DNA from: Desmospora profundinema | Lineage (GTDB): Bacteria > Bacillota > Bacilli > Thermoactinomycetales > DSM-45169 | Assembly: GCF_031454155.1 (NCBI RefSeq) | Contig: NZ_JAVDQG010000003.1 | Coordinates: 434,001 to 498,000 of the forward strand | Direction: 5' to 3' | DNA: 64,000 nt | Shown: in pieces, positions 44,427 to 52,948 of the stretch | How positions within the stretch are numbered: position 1 is the stretch's first letter | How the letters are laid out: every line of letters begins with the position of its first letter | Program-made: the position numbers and the translations under genes | Notes under the pieces: generated by a model | What the model saw: only the letters and a program-made list of their open reading frames with translations | Told to the model about the DNA's origin: nothing | The model's database searches: none

Positions 44427-44933
44427 TTATTTCTCTTTCCAATCAGGAGCCAGCACACTCCAACGCTTTCCGCCGACAGCCTCCTGGGATAAGACCATCG
44501 CATCCCGCCAGGCCTCGTCACTGAACTGGAGCCATCGGACACCGTTTTCCAACACCACTTGCCATTCACGGGAGACCGAGCGGCAAGCTTCCAGCAAGTT
44601 GCCTCGCTTCAGGGAATCATAGTGGCGACCTTCATACATACGGATTATCAGCATCCGGATGATACTCTCATGCCAATCTCCCCCTGCCATCCGTTCCAGA
44701 CAGCCCCGGGCGGCGGTATGGAGAGTGGCTGCCCGTTCGTGGTTGCGGCGAAAAGAGGAGAGGCCGGGCAGATCGCCGATCCCGTCGATCTGGGCCCATT
44801 GTTCGTCCAAGGTGAATAAAATCGCGTCCGCAACCAGTGTATGCTCCAGGGCTTGGCGGGCTTCCCGCAGGCGAAGGGGTTGGCACGGGGTTTCCGTTGG
44901 GATTACCGGATCGTTTTGATGAGAGGATTCCAC
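44427..44933 (-). CDS. soluble protein of unknown function, 168 aa
   Basis: Started at GTG 44933, eight bases after AAAGGAGG; longer frames cross that site. All-helical: LRLREARQALEHTLVADAIL, a conserved-looking AAGGDWHESIIRMLIIRMYE-like centre (GGDWHESIIRML), and FSDEAWRDAMVLSQEAVGGK. Not recognised. It is divergent from dgkB; the two starts are only ~80 bases apart, so their promoters overlap. Confidence 0.65.
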   Translation of the reverse strand: MESSHQNDPVIPTETPCQPLRLREARQALEHTLVADAILFTLDEQWAQIDGIGDLPGLSSFRRNHERAATLHTAARGCLERMAGGDWHESIIRMLIIRMYEGRHYDSLKRGNLLEACRSVSREWQVVLENGVRWLQFSDEAWRDAMVLSQEAVGGKRWSVLAPDWKEK

Positions 44934-45015
44934 CCGTCTGGCCTCCTTTCTCTTTGTTTCCAAAGGTATGCGGTTGGTTGGCAAGTTACGATCCCAGTGG
45001 AAAAGGAGGTTCATC

Positions 45016-45960
45016 ATGAAGCGTGCGCGCCTGATTTATAATCCGACGGCAGGAAAGGAAGGAATCGAAAGGCAATTGCCGCGGATCTTGCAGCGGCTGG
45101 AGGAGAAGGGACTGGAGACGTCCTGTCACGCTACCCGTCATCCCGGTGATGCCTCTCATGCTGCGGCTGAAGCGGTTAAGCGGGGGTTTGATATCGTGAT
45201 TGCCGCCGGTGGAGATGGAACAATTCACGAAGTGGTCAACGGCCTGGCCCCTTTTTCCTCCCGGCCGCAATTAGGCATTATCCCCAGCGGAACCAGCAAC
45301 GACTTGGCCCGGGCGTTGCACCTTCCACGTGACATGGTGGCCGCCTGCGAGGTGATCGGAGAGGGGCGAGCCTGTCCCATGGATGTGGGGCGTGTACAAA
45401 ACCACTACTTTATCAATGTAGCTGCCGCCGGTTTCTTGACGGAAGTCACCCATCAGACACCCAGCCGATTAAAAACGGTTCTGGGCCAATTCGCTTATTA
45501 TGCCAAGGGGTTGGAGAAGCTAGGGACGTTGCTGCGCCCTTTCCGGGTCCGGTTGGAGTCTCCGCAAAAAATAGTGGAAGACGAGATCTATCTGATTATT
45601 GTCGCCAACAGCCCTTCCATCGGCGGATTCGATCAACTGGCGGCTCAAGCCGACATCGGAGACGGGTTATTGGATGTGTTGGTGGTTCGCAAAGCCAGTC
45701 TGCCGGAATTGGTCCATCTCGTGGGATCGGTCTTGAAAGGGGAGCATTTAGATGATGAACGGGTCCTTTATTTCCAGACGGACCGGTTGGAGGTTATTTC
45801 CGATAAACCGATGAAACTTAATCTGGACGGGGAATGGGGCGGCGATTTGGCCGGCCGTTTTGAAACCCTCGCCGGCCATTTATCCGTCTTGTGTCCCGCA
45901 GAGAACCAGGCTCCTTCAGGCAAATGGAAAAAACTTCGTCATCGGCGGGGAGAACATTGA
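45016..45960 (+). CDS. dgkB: diacylglycerol kinase (DgkB-type lipid kinase)
   Basis: 314 residues from ATG at 45016 (AAAAGGAGG upstream). DAGK catalytic signature AAGGDGTIHEVVNGL, IIPSGTSNDLARAL, and the C-terminal IGDGLLDVLVV plus LNLDGEWGG. It phosphorylates diacylglycerol released by lipoteichoic-acid synthesis so it can be recycled. The stop is one base before the rlmCD start (TGAGATG). Confidence 0.92.
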   Translation: MKRARLIYNPTAGKEGIERQLPRILQRLEEKGLETSCHATRHPGDASHAAAEAVKRGFDIVIAAGGDGTIHEVVNGLAPFSSRPQLGIIPSGTSNDLARALHLPRDMVAACEVIGEGRACPMDVGRVQNHYFINVAAAGFLTEVTHQTPSRLKTVLGQFAYYAKGLEKLGTLLRPFRVRLESPQKIVEDEIYLIIVANSPSIGGFDQLAAQADIGDGLLDVLVVRKASLPELVHLVGSVLKGEHLDDERVLYFQTDRLEVISDKPMKLNLDGEWGGDLAGRFETLAGHLSVLCPAENQAPSGKWKKLRHRRGEH

Positions 45961-45961
45961 G

Positions 45962-47362
45962 ATGAAACAAAGACAACCTCCGGTTGATCCGGGCGACCGG
46001 ATCACGATCGACATCGATAACCAGAGCCATACCGGTGACGGCGTAGGCAAGGTGAACGGGTTTACCGTTTTTGTCCCTTCCGCTTTGCCAGGGGAACGAG
46101 TTCGTGTACAGGTGCAAAAAGTGAAAAAAACATATGCACATGCCCGGGTGGAGGAGTGGGAAGAAACCAGCCCGGACCGTGTGGATCCATTCTGTCCCAT
46201 TTTTGAGCAGTGTGGGGGCTGTCAGCTGCAACACCTGGCTTATCCGGCGCAATTGCGGATGAAAGAGCGCCAGGTGGCCGACAGTTTTTCACGGATCGCG
46301 GGAATGGAAGGGGTAAAGGTGTTGCCCGTGATGGGGATGGAACAGCCCTGGCACTATCGGAATAAAGCACAAGTTCCCTTTAGTGGAAGGCGAGGGGAGA
46401 CGGTGGCGGGGTTTTACGCCGCCGGTACCCATGAAATCGTTCCCTATGAAAGTTGTTTCATTCAACAGGAAACCAATGATCAAACCATTCAGGCCGTGAT
46501 CGACATCGTCCGGGAGCTGGACATTCCGCCTTATGAGGAGCGGTTACACCGCGGTCTGTTGCGGCATGTGATGGTCCGAACGGGGAAACGGACGAAAGAG
46601 GTGATGGTGGTGCTGGTCACCAATGGTCCGCGTCTCCCCCGGAAGCGGGAGCTGCTCACCCGGCTGGAAAAGCGTGTTCCCGGGTTGGCTTCCGTGGTGC
46701 AAAATATTCACCCCCGTCGGAGCAATACGGTCCTCGGAAAGGAGAATCGCGTGCTGTGGGGGAAGGGGTGGATCGAAGATGCCATCGGACCGGTCCGCTT
46801 CCGTATTTCTCCCCATTCCTTTTTCCAGGTGAACCCGGATCAGACGGTCGTATTATATGAGGAAGTGCGTCGCCGAGCCGCGTTAACCGGAGGGGAAACG
46901 GTGGTGGATGCTTATTGCGGCATCGGCACGATCGGCCTCTACCTGGCCCGTGATGCAGGACGGGTGTTGGGCGTGGAATCGGTGGAGCAAGCGGTGGAAG
47001 ATGCCCGGCTCAATGCGGAACTAAATGGAATTATACACGCTTCTTTTGAAGTAGGGGCGGCTGAAGAGATCATGCCGCGCTGGGCGGATGAAGGAATACG
47101 ACCGGATGTAATCGTGGTGGATCCGCCGCGGAAAGGGTGTGCCCCGGAACTGTTGGAAGCGGCGGTGCGGATGGAGCCGGAGCGGCTCATCTACGTATCC
47201 TGCAACCCGGCCACCCTGGCCCGGGATGCGGCCATCCTGGCGGATCAGGGCTATGTCACGAATGAGGTGCAACCGGTGGACCTCTTTCCCCATACACACC
47301 ATGTGGAATGTGTAGCCGCATTTACACGGGAGGAGGGATCATCGATTCCGGATGGTTCTTGA
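45962..47362 (+). CDS. rlmCD: 23S rRNA (uracil-5)-methyltransferase RlmCD (TrmA/RumA family)
   Basis: 466 residues from ATG at 45962. N-terminal TRAM domain (DPGDRITIDIDNQSHTGDGV), a 4Fe-4S site with three cysteines in FEQCGGCQLQHL plus CPIF, then the SAM-binding DAYCGIGTIGLYLA and the catalytic cysteine in IYVSCNPATLARD (preceded by DPPRKGC). It makes m5U in 23S rRNA. In Bacillus the homologue modifies both U747 and U1939. Coupled to dgkB; strong terminator behind. Confidence 0.93.
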   Translation: MKQRQPPVDPGDRITIDIDNQSHTGDGVGKVNGFTVFVPSALPGERVRVQVQKVKKTYAHARVEEWEETSPDRVDPFCPIFEQCGGCQLQHLAYPAQLRMKERQVADSFSRIAGMEGVKVLPVMGMEQPWHYRNKAQVPFSGRRGETVAGFYAAGTHEIVPYESCFIQQETNDQTIQAVIDIVRELDIPPYEERLHRGLLRHVMVRTGKRTKEVMVVLVTNGPRLPRKRELLTRLEKRVPGLASVVQNIHPRRSNTVLGKENRVLWGKGWIEDAIGPVRFRISPHSFFQVNPDQTVVLYEEVRRRAALTGGETVVDAYCGIGTIGLYLARDAGRVLGVESVEQAVEDARLNAELNGIIHASFEVGAAEEIMPRWADEGIRPDVIVVDPPRKGCAPELLEAAVRMEPERLIYVSCNPATLARDAAILADQGYVTNEVQPVDLFPHTHHVECVAAFTREEGSSIPDGS

Positions 47363-47393
47363 CTACCAAGTAACGAGGAAAAAAGGAATAGTC

Positions 47394-47433
47394 AACAAAG
47401 CCGAGGGATCAATCCCTCGGCTTTGTTGTTTTT
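47394..47433 (+). terminator. terminator of dgkB-rlmCD
   Basis: Perfect 15-bp stem AACAAAGCCGAGGGA with a TCAA loop, then GTTTTT. Confidence 0.94.
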
Positions 47434-47477
47434 GATCTTTTGCCATCCATTCCGAGAGGGTGGGCAATCCTTGATCC

Positions 47478-48299
47478 TCAAAAAAGATCGCGTATGCTTC
47501 TTACCACCCATAACCGATCATGAGCAAATGGAGCCGGGGTCGGCTGCAGCAGGACGGCTTTCATTCCCAGGTGAAGGGCAGGAGCCACTTCGTTTAAGAA
47601 ATTGTCTCCGATGGAGACCGCCTCTTCCGGCAGAACGCCGTGTTCTTTCAGCAGGTTTTGAAAGATCGCCGTCGTGCCGGCGGGTTTGCGGGCGTCCGTC
47701 ACCACTTGATGGAAGACTCCTGACAGATCCAGCTGGGAGAGCAAACGCTGAACGTCATCCTGTTCGCTGTTGGTAACTAACACCAGGGATTTCGATTTTC
47801 CTTGCTGTTCCAGCCAGCTCCGGAGTCCGGGAGTGCGCGTAAGGAGGTGTTCGTGAGCCGTCAAATACTCTTTGGTTTTTACATATGCGGGATAGGTGTT
47901 CCCCGCTCCGTAATGTTTGGCGACGGCAAAGGGAAGCCACCAACCGTCCCCGATGGCGACGATGTTTTCAAAATCGAGGGTAACCGGTTCGGGATACGTA
48001 TCCTGAACGCGATTCGGGGTCCAGGGGTTTCCGTCCCAGTCACAGACGGATGCTGCCCGCAGGGTGATCGGATCCAGGGTGAGGACGGCATCCTGCTTCA
48101 GGTCATAGGCCTTGCCGATGGAAACGGGATGATCGCCCGCCAGTATTTGTCGATAAGTGCTTTCAAAGGCGGCTTGCCGATCGGAAGGAATCATTTGTTT
48201 TAACAGCGAAGCAAAATACTCAAAGTGGTTTGTATCTTCATACAGGGTTCCATCCAGGTCAAAAATTATCAAACGGACATTGAACCATTCGTTTTTCAA
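47478..48299 (-). CDS. HAD-superfamily hydrolase
   Basis: 273 residues from TTG at 48299, behind AAAGGCGGG. HAD motifs: DLDGTLYED (I), VTNSEQDD (II), the lysine of TDARKPAGT (III) and SIGDNFLNEVAPA (IV). Between I and II is a large cap, including NIVAIGDGWWLPFAVAKHYG. Probably a small-molecule phosphatase; substrate unknown. Convergent with rlmCD and divergent from phnD. Confidence 0.88.
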   Translation of the reverse strand: MKNEWFNVRLIIFDLDGTLYEDTNHFEYFASLLKQMIPSDRQAAFESTYRQILAGDHPVSIGKAYDLKQDAVLTLDPITLRAASVCDWDGNPWTPNRVQDTYPEPVTLDFENIVAIGDGWWLPFAVAKHYGAGNTYPAYVKTKEYLTAHEHLLTRTPGLRSWLEQQGKSKSLVLVTNSEQDDVQRLLSQLDLSGVFHQVVTDARKPAGTTAIFQNLLKEHGVLPEEAVSIGDNFLNEVAPALHLGMKAVLLQPTPAPFAHDRLWVVRSIRDLF

Positions 48300-48379
48300 A
48301 GAATCCCGCCTTTCTCTTCGCAGATAACACTATACTGGATTTCCGATTGTTTGAAAAGATTCTGGATTTCATTGAAGAA

Positions 48380-48407
48380 TTAATATAAACTTAATATGGT
48401 TTTAGTC
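48380..48407 (+). promoter_or_regulatory. Pho-box-like direct repeats before phnDCEE
   Basis: TTAATA, five bases, TTAATA (48380-48396), then a weaker TTAGTC in the same 11-base phase. PhoP of Bacillus binds TTAACA-like hexamers spaced by five bases. Each repeat differs by one base from that. Suggests induction under phosphate limitation. Confidence 0.5.
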
Positions 48408-48471
48408 GAAAATCGATATGGGATATGTACACTCGCGTGGGGTTGATTCCTACATTCTCGGAGGGGGTACT

Positions 48472-49377
48472 ATGAAAAAGGTATTATCTGTACTGTTGTC
48501 TCTGACCATGGTGGCCGTATTGGCGGCTTGCGGCGGTCAGGGGGCTGATGGCGACGGAGGAAACCCGGATAAGCTGGTCATGGGGTTCGTTCCGTCTCAA
48601 GATTCTGATAAAATAGCCGATACGGTTCAGCCGTTGGCGGAGCAATTGTCCGAGGAACTGGGGATCGAAGTGGAAGGCCGGGTGATGACCAACTACTCCG
48701 CCTTGGTGGAAGCGATGGGCAGCAATCAGGTGCAGATCGGATTTATTCCGGCATTCGGGTATGTGCTGGCCAATGAGAAACACGGGGTGGAAGTCATTTT
48801 AAAATCAGAGCGTCACGGTAGTGATACCTATCGTGCCCAATACGTGGTGCAGGGGGATTCCGGCATCCAATCCCTGAAGGACTTAAAAGGGAAAACGTGG
48901 GCGTATGTGGATGCTGCCTCCACCAGCGGCTACCTGTTCCCGGCCGCTCAGATCATGGACGAGTTTGACGTAAAAGATCCGACGACCCAGTTTTTTGGTG
49001 AAGTGGTACAGGCCGGTAGTCATGACAACGCTCTGATCACCGTTTACGAAGGGGAGGCCGATGTGGCCACCACCTTTGAAGATGCGCGGACTGGCTTGGA
49101 AGAGGATTACCCGGATATCATGGATAAGTTGGAAGTGATTGAATATACGGATGAGATTCCCAATGACACCATCTCTGTCACCAAAAATCTGGATGACGAA
49201 CTGGTACAAAAAATCCAGCAGGCGTTTCTCCGTTTCAACGACAACGAAGAGATGATTCAAATCATGAATGACGTGTACAACTGGGATGCCATCCGTGAAG
49301 CGGCGGATGAGGATTTTGACATCGTCCGCGATACCTTTAAAAAGTTTGAGGACTCCATCGATCTCGACGGCAGCTGA
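48472..49377 (+). CDS. phnD: phosphonate/phosphite/phosphate ABC transporter, substrate-binding lipoprotein
   Basis: 301 residues from ATG at 48472 (CGGAGGGGG upstream). Lipoprotein signal: KKVLSVLLSLTMVAVLAACGG, lipidated Cys at ~21. PhnD-like fold: LVMGFVPSQDSDKIADTV, then DLKGKTWAYVDAASTSGYLFP, the segment that holds the anionic ligand, and GSHDNALITVYEGEADVATTF. First gene of phnD-phnC-phnE1-phnE2. There are no C-P lyase genes here, so the ligand could equally be phosphite, phosphate or a phosphonate such as 2-aminoethylphosphonate. Confidence 0.9.
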   Translation: MKKVLSVLLSLTMVAVLAACGGQGADGDGGNPDKLVMGFVPSQDSDKIADTVQPLAEQLSEELGIEVEGRVMTNYSALVEAMGSNQVQIGFIPAFGYVLANEKHGVEVILKSERHGSDTYRAQYVVQGDSGIQSLKDLKGKTWAYVDAASTSGYLFPAAQIMDEFDVKDPTTQFFGEVVQAGSHDNALITVYEGEADVATTFEDARTGLEEDYPDIMDKLEVIEYTDEIPNDTISVTKNLDDELVQKIQQAFLRFNDNEEMIQIMNDVYNWDAIREAADEDFDIVRDTFKKFEDSIDLDGS

Positions 49378-49406
49378 TCCATCCAGGGGAAGGATTTCCT
49401 CGCTCT

Positions 49407-49447
49407 CGCGAAAAAGGGGTTCTCCGTTAGGAGACCCTTTTTTCGCG
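49407..49447 (+). terminator. hairpin between phnD and phnC (attenuating terminator)
   Basis: CGCGAAAAAGGG paired with CCCTTTTTTCGCG, inner TCTCC/GGAGA. A T-run lies inside the stem. In binding-protein operons such a stem keeps the receptor in excess over the permease genes. Confidence 0.75.
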
Positions 49448-49478
49448 TGATCACCAAAATCAGTCAGGAGTGACGGCC

Positions 49479-50258
49479 GTGATTCAGTTTAAAGATGTTT
49501 CGCTGGTCTATCCCAATGGGACGCAAGGCTTGAAAAACGTCAACCTATCCATCGGCGAAGGGGAATTTATTGTGGTGGTGGGGCTTTCCGGAGCGGGGAA
49601 ATCCACCTTGATCCGCAGTATCAACCGCTTGGTTACTCCCACCGATGGTCAACTGTGGGTGGATGGAGAGAACATCATCTCCTACAAGGGAAAACAGCTG
49701 CGTCGACTCCGAACCAAAGTGGGTATTATTTTTCAAAACTACAACCTGGTGAAACGTTCCTCGGTGATGAGAAATGTGATTTCCGGCCGTCTGGGGCATA
49801 CCGGCACCATCCGCAGTATTCTGAATCTGTACCCCAAGGAAGATGTCAACCTCGCTTATGAGAGTCTGAAGCGGGTGAATATTGAGGAAAAGGTGTACCA
49901 ACGGGCGGATCAGCTTTCCGGCGGCCAGCAGCAGCGTGTCAGTATTGCCAGGGTATTGACTCAGCAACCGTCGATCATCTTGGCGGACGAGCCGGTGGCC
50001 AGCCTGGACCCGCCGACCTCCCATCAGGTGATGCGTTACCTGAAAAAGATCAACCGTGAGGACAATATTACCACCTTGGTCAATCTGCACTACATCGACA
50101 TGGCGATGGAGTATGCCGACCGGATTATCGGGATGCGGGCGGGAGAAGTGGTATTCGACGGGCCTACCAGCCAGGTGACGGAAAAAACCTTTGAAGAAAT
50201 CTATGGTCGTCCGATCCGTGAGGAGGACAAGCGGGGAGGAGAAGTGCAGCATGCCTAA
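49479..50258 (+). CDS. phnC: phosphonate-type ABC transporter, ATP-binding protein
   Basis: 259 residues from GTG at 49479, eight bases after AGGAG. ABC ATPase: Walker A GLSGAGKST, signature QLSGGQQQRVSIARVL, Walker B SIILADEPVASLDP, and H-loop VNLHYID. The PhnC-typical PTDGQLWVDG and LRTKVGIIFQNYNLV are present. Energises uptake through the two PhnE permeases. The next start overlaps its end by eight bases. Confidence 0.93.
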   Translation: MIQFKDVSLVYPNGTQGLKNVNLSIGEGEFIVVVGLSGAGKSTLIRSINRLVTPTDGQLWVDGENIISYKGKQLRRLRTKVGIIFQNYNLVKRSSVMRNVISGRLGHTGTIRSILNLYPKEDVNLAYESLKRVNIEEKVYQRADQLSGGQQQRVSIARVLTQQPSIILADEPVASLDPPTSHQVMRYLKKINREDNITTLVNLHYIDMAMEYADRIIGMRAGEVVFDGPTSQVTEKTFEEIYGRPIREEDKRGGEVQHA

Positions 50259-51066
50259 GACCGTTTCCGTCCCCCATGCCGAGCCATTTTCCGGGAGCAT
50301 CGTTTCCGGCAGGGAAAAAAAGCGAATCACCCTCATTTTCGGGGTGGTGTTTGGCCTCTACTTGTGGACATCCGTTGAAACCGAATCGACGGTTACCGAC
50401 CTCATCGCCGGATTGCCTCATATTTGGAACATGGTGGGGCAGCTCTTCCCGCCCAACTGGGATTATGTTTCCCAGGTATGGCCCAAGTTGCTGGAGACGA
50501 TCCAGATGGCGGTGATCGCCACCACCATCGCGGCCATCCTGTGTATCCCATTTTGCCTGCTGGCGGCCCGTAATGTGACCAGCATCCCATGGATCCATCA
50601 CCCCGCCAAACTCTTTCTCAATGCGCTCCGCACCATCCCTGATCTGATCCTGGCAGTGGTGTTTGTCGGCATCTTCGGGATTGGTGTCTTTTCCGGCATT
50701 TTGGCCCTGATCATCTTTTCCTTTGGTATCCTGACCAAGCTCATCAGTGAAACCATCGAGTCGATCGATCCGCAGCCGTTGGAAGCGATCCGGGCATCCG
50801 GAGGGAATGCATTTCAGATCATCGCCTATGCGGTCGTTCCTCAGGTGCTGCCCCAGTTTTGCTCCTTTAGTCTGTATGTGTTTGAGATTAATGTGCGGGC
50901 GTCTGTCGTCCTCGGTTTTGTGGGAGCGGGGGGGATCGGACTTCTGTTGCAGCAGCAGATTGCGTTCCTGCGCTATCCCAATGTGATGACGTTGATACTC
51001 ATTATTTTCTTCGTGGTACTGGCGATAGAATATATAAGCGGTAAAATCCGAGAGAGGTTGGTTTGA
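50251..51066 (+). CDS. phnE: phosphonate-type ABC transporter permease 1
   Basis: 271 residues from ATG at 50251, overlapping phnC by eight bases and preceded by GGGGAGGAG. About six membrane helices; binding-protein-dependent permease motif EAIRASGGNAFQIIAYAVVP (EAA loop) and the pattern FEINVRASVVLGFVGAGGIG, both typical of PhnE. The N-terminal 20 residues are hydrophilic. It forms a heterodimer with the next protein. Confidence 0.92.
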   Translation: MPKTVSVPHAEPFSGSIVSGREKKRITLIFGVVFGLYLWTSVETESTVTDLIAGLPHIWNMVGQLFPPNWDYVSQVWPKLLETIQMAVIATTIAAILCIPFCLLAARNVTSIPWIHHPAKLFLNALRTIPDLILAVVFVGIFGIGVFSGILALIIFSFGILTKLISETIESIDPQPLEAIRASGGNAFQIIAYAVVPQVLPQFCSFSLYVFEINVRASVVLGFVGAGGIGLLLQQQIAFLRYPNVMTLILIIFFVVLAIEYISGKIRERLV

Positions 51067-51069
51067 GCG

Positions 51070-51864
51070 ATGACGAGCATACCCAAACCGAAACGCACCT
51101 GGAAACAGATCACGGTCCGTTGGATTATCGCCGTCGCCGTCGCCACCCTCTACCTATGGGTGTTTACCAGCATCGACGTCAAATGGGAGCGGGTATTCAG
51201 CGAGCGGACCATCGACAATTTGGACCGTGTCATTCCGCAGATGCTGTCCCCTGATTTCGGCGCTTTCGGAAAAGTGATGGAAAAGATGATGGAAACCTTG
51301 TTCATCGCCTACACCGGCACCTTAATGGCATCCATCCTGGCGGTTCCCATCGCTTTTCTGGCAGCGTCCAACATGGTGAAAAACCGGGTGCTGCGCAGTA
51401 TCGGGAGCGGCATCCTCAGCGGGATCCGGACGTTTCCGGAACTGCTCCTGGCTTTGATTTTCGTTGCCGCCGTCGGTCCCAATCCCTTTGCCGGGGTATT
51501 GGCGATTGCGATCAACTCCATCGGGATGCTGGGGAAATTGTACGCGGAAGCGATTGAAGCGATTGAGATGAACGTGGTGGAGGCGATGAGCGCCAATGGT
51601 GCCAACAAGACACAGACGTTGTTTTACGGGATTATTCCGCAAATCATCCCGCAATTTTTGTCCTACGCCATCTATCGCTTTGAAATCGATGTCCGCGCCT
51701 CCACCATCCTGGGGATCATCGGTGCCGGCGGCATCGGCACGCTGATCACGATCGCCGTCGCCAACCGCAACTGGTCGGAAATCGGCATGATCCTGTTGGT
51801 GATCATTGTGGTCGTCGTTCTGATCGACTACTTGAGCGCCGCTATCCGTAAGCGGATTGTGTGA
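51070..51864 (+). CDS. phnE: phosphonate-type ABC transporter permease 2
   Basis: 264 residues from ATG at 51070, four bases after the first permease stop. Six helices and the same landmarks: EAMSANGANKTQTLFYGIIP and FEIDVRASTILGIIGAGGIG. Last gene of the operon. A hairpin with little T-tail follows at 51891. Confidence 0.92.
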   Translation: MTSIPKPKRTWKQITVRWIIAVAVATLYLWVFTSIDVKWERVFSERTIDNLDRVIPQMLSPDFGAFGKVMEKMMETLFIAYTGTLMASILAVPIAFLAASNMVKNRVLRSIGSGILSGIRTFPELLLALIFVAAVGPNPFAGVLAIAINSIGMLGKLYAEAIEAIEMNVVEAMSANGANKTQTLFYGIIPQIIPQFLSYAIYRFEIDVRASTILGIIGAGGIGTLITIAVANRNWSEIGMILLVIIVVVVLIDYLSAAIRKRIV

Positions 51865-51890
51865 TTGACGAAGGCTTTTTCTGAACACGA

Positions 51891-51925
51891 AGAACCCCGT
51901 TATTCTGAGAACGGATGGGGGTTCT
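51891..51925 (+). terminator. probable operon-end hairpin of phnDCEE
   Basis: AGAACCCC / GGGGTTCT stem with an inner GTT/AAC pairing. Weak T-tail, so moderate confidence. Confidence 0.5.
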
Positions 51926-52033
51926 GGGATGTATCCGGTCGATCCTTATTACGGGAATTAGAGGGTGTGTAAGGATGTTCCCCTTTCGTTTCCGCCGCAG
52001 CATCAAAGTCGCCAACCGGGCTTGGAGTATCGG

Positions 52034-52177
52034 ATGGTTCCGGCCGGCACGCCGATGAAACGGGCGGGACAGCCCTTTGAGTTGGCACCTTCTTATGTCT
52101 ATCTGGCCTCGGATGATTCCATGTATGTAACCGGAGAAGTGCTTCACGTCAACGATGGGACGATGGTTAGTTCCTGA
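52034..52177 (+). pseudogene. C-terminal fragment of a short-chain dehydrogenase
   Basis: Only the last ~47 residues of a YhdF/YdaD-type SDR remain: [20 protein letters not shown], then [19 protein letters not shown]. The NAD-binding and catalytic parts are gone, and upstream sequence does not match SDR in any frame. A stub of a deleted gene. Its old terminator (52183-52208) is still there. Confidence 0.82.
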
Positions 52178-52182
52178 TGCGG

Positions 52183-52208
52183 GCCGCTCCTTTGTCGGAG
52201 CGGCTTTT
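52183..52208 (+). terminator. terminator behind the SDR fragment
   Basis: GCCGCTCC / GGAGCGGC stem, six-base loop, four T. Confidence 0.82.
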
Positions 52209-52219
52209 GGGCTCATTTT

Positions 52220-52678
52220 TTACCCTCTTCTGATCCATCTTACCCACGTCGGCTGGGTCCAGCAAATCAGCTGGAACACAGCAGTGTAACCCATTGCCAG
52301 GGCGATGACGGCAGGTGTGGATAAGTGGATGGCTGTAATTTGGCTGCCCAGCTGGGAGAAATACAATCCTAGGACAAACAGGCTGAGACCTACGGAGAAG
52401 GGGTGACGGGCTGTATTTGGCAGCGGTTGCTTCCAAATCCACAGATGGACGGTGTTAACCACTTGGACGGCGGCCAAGGGTAAAAGCGGGAAAAAGAACA
52501 TGCCCAGAGCCCACCAGAGATAGGCGGCCTCGGCGGTGACAGTGGTATCCATCCAGGACCATGACTGGAGCAGCCACAACAGGGCGGCATGGCCAGCCAG
52601 CGGCAACCCGATCATCAGCACAATCGCGCCGATTAGCAATAACCCGATAAAAAACCAAACCATCAGACGGTCCAGCAT
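52220..52678 (-). CDS. membrane protein of unknown function
   Basis: 152 residues from ATG at 52678 (AAAGGAGG upstream). Four hydrophobic segments: LMVWFFIGLLLIGAIVLMIG, an AALLWLLQ-centred one, AYLWWALGMFFFPLLPLAAV and VIALAMGYTAVFQLICW. The rest is short loops, with a basic end RWIRRG. Not recognised. Downstream of the GAF operon on the same strand, about 90 bases further along. Confidence 0.7.
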   Translation of the reverse strand: MLDRLMVWFFIGLLLIGAIVLMIGLPLAGHAALLWLLQSWSWMDTTVTAEAAYLWWALGMFFFPLLPLAAVQVVNTVHLWIWKQPLPNTARHPFSVGLSLFVLGLYFSQLGSQITAIHLSTPAVIALAMGYTAVFQLICWTQPTWVRWIRRG

Positions 52679-52768
52679 GGCGGCCTCCTTTCCCAACAAA
52701 CAAAAAAACTCCCGGCAGGGGGAGTGGTGGCAAGGGACTTTCGAAAATAGGTGTACCGTCCCCTGGAA

Positions 52769-52948
52769 TCAAGCGTTCTTCTCCAGCATCTTGTAATATT
52801 TTTCGTATTTGCGATCGATGTCTTCCATCACCTGATCAAAACGGCCGGCTTTCACTTGCTCCAGATACTCCTCCCGGCTGATCAGGCCGGCGCGGTACCG
52901 GCGGTGAATTTCCTTGGATCGCTGATGAAAGCTTGGTTTTCCGTTCAC
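52769..52948 (-). CDS. 59-residue hydrophilic protein coupled to the GAF gene
   Basis: GTG start at 52948 overlaps the stop of the GAF gene (GTGA), with AAAGGGGGCAGGG upstream. Soluble and highly charged: FHQRSKEIHRRYRAGLISRE, EEYLEQVKAGRF, then EDIDRKYEKYYKMLEKN. The start-stop overlap and strong site argue it is real. Function unknown; it may act with the GAF protein. Confidence 0.65.
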   Translation of the reverse strand: MNGKPSFHQRSKEIHRRYRAGLISREEYLEQVKAGRFDQVMEDIDRKYEKYYKMLEKNA

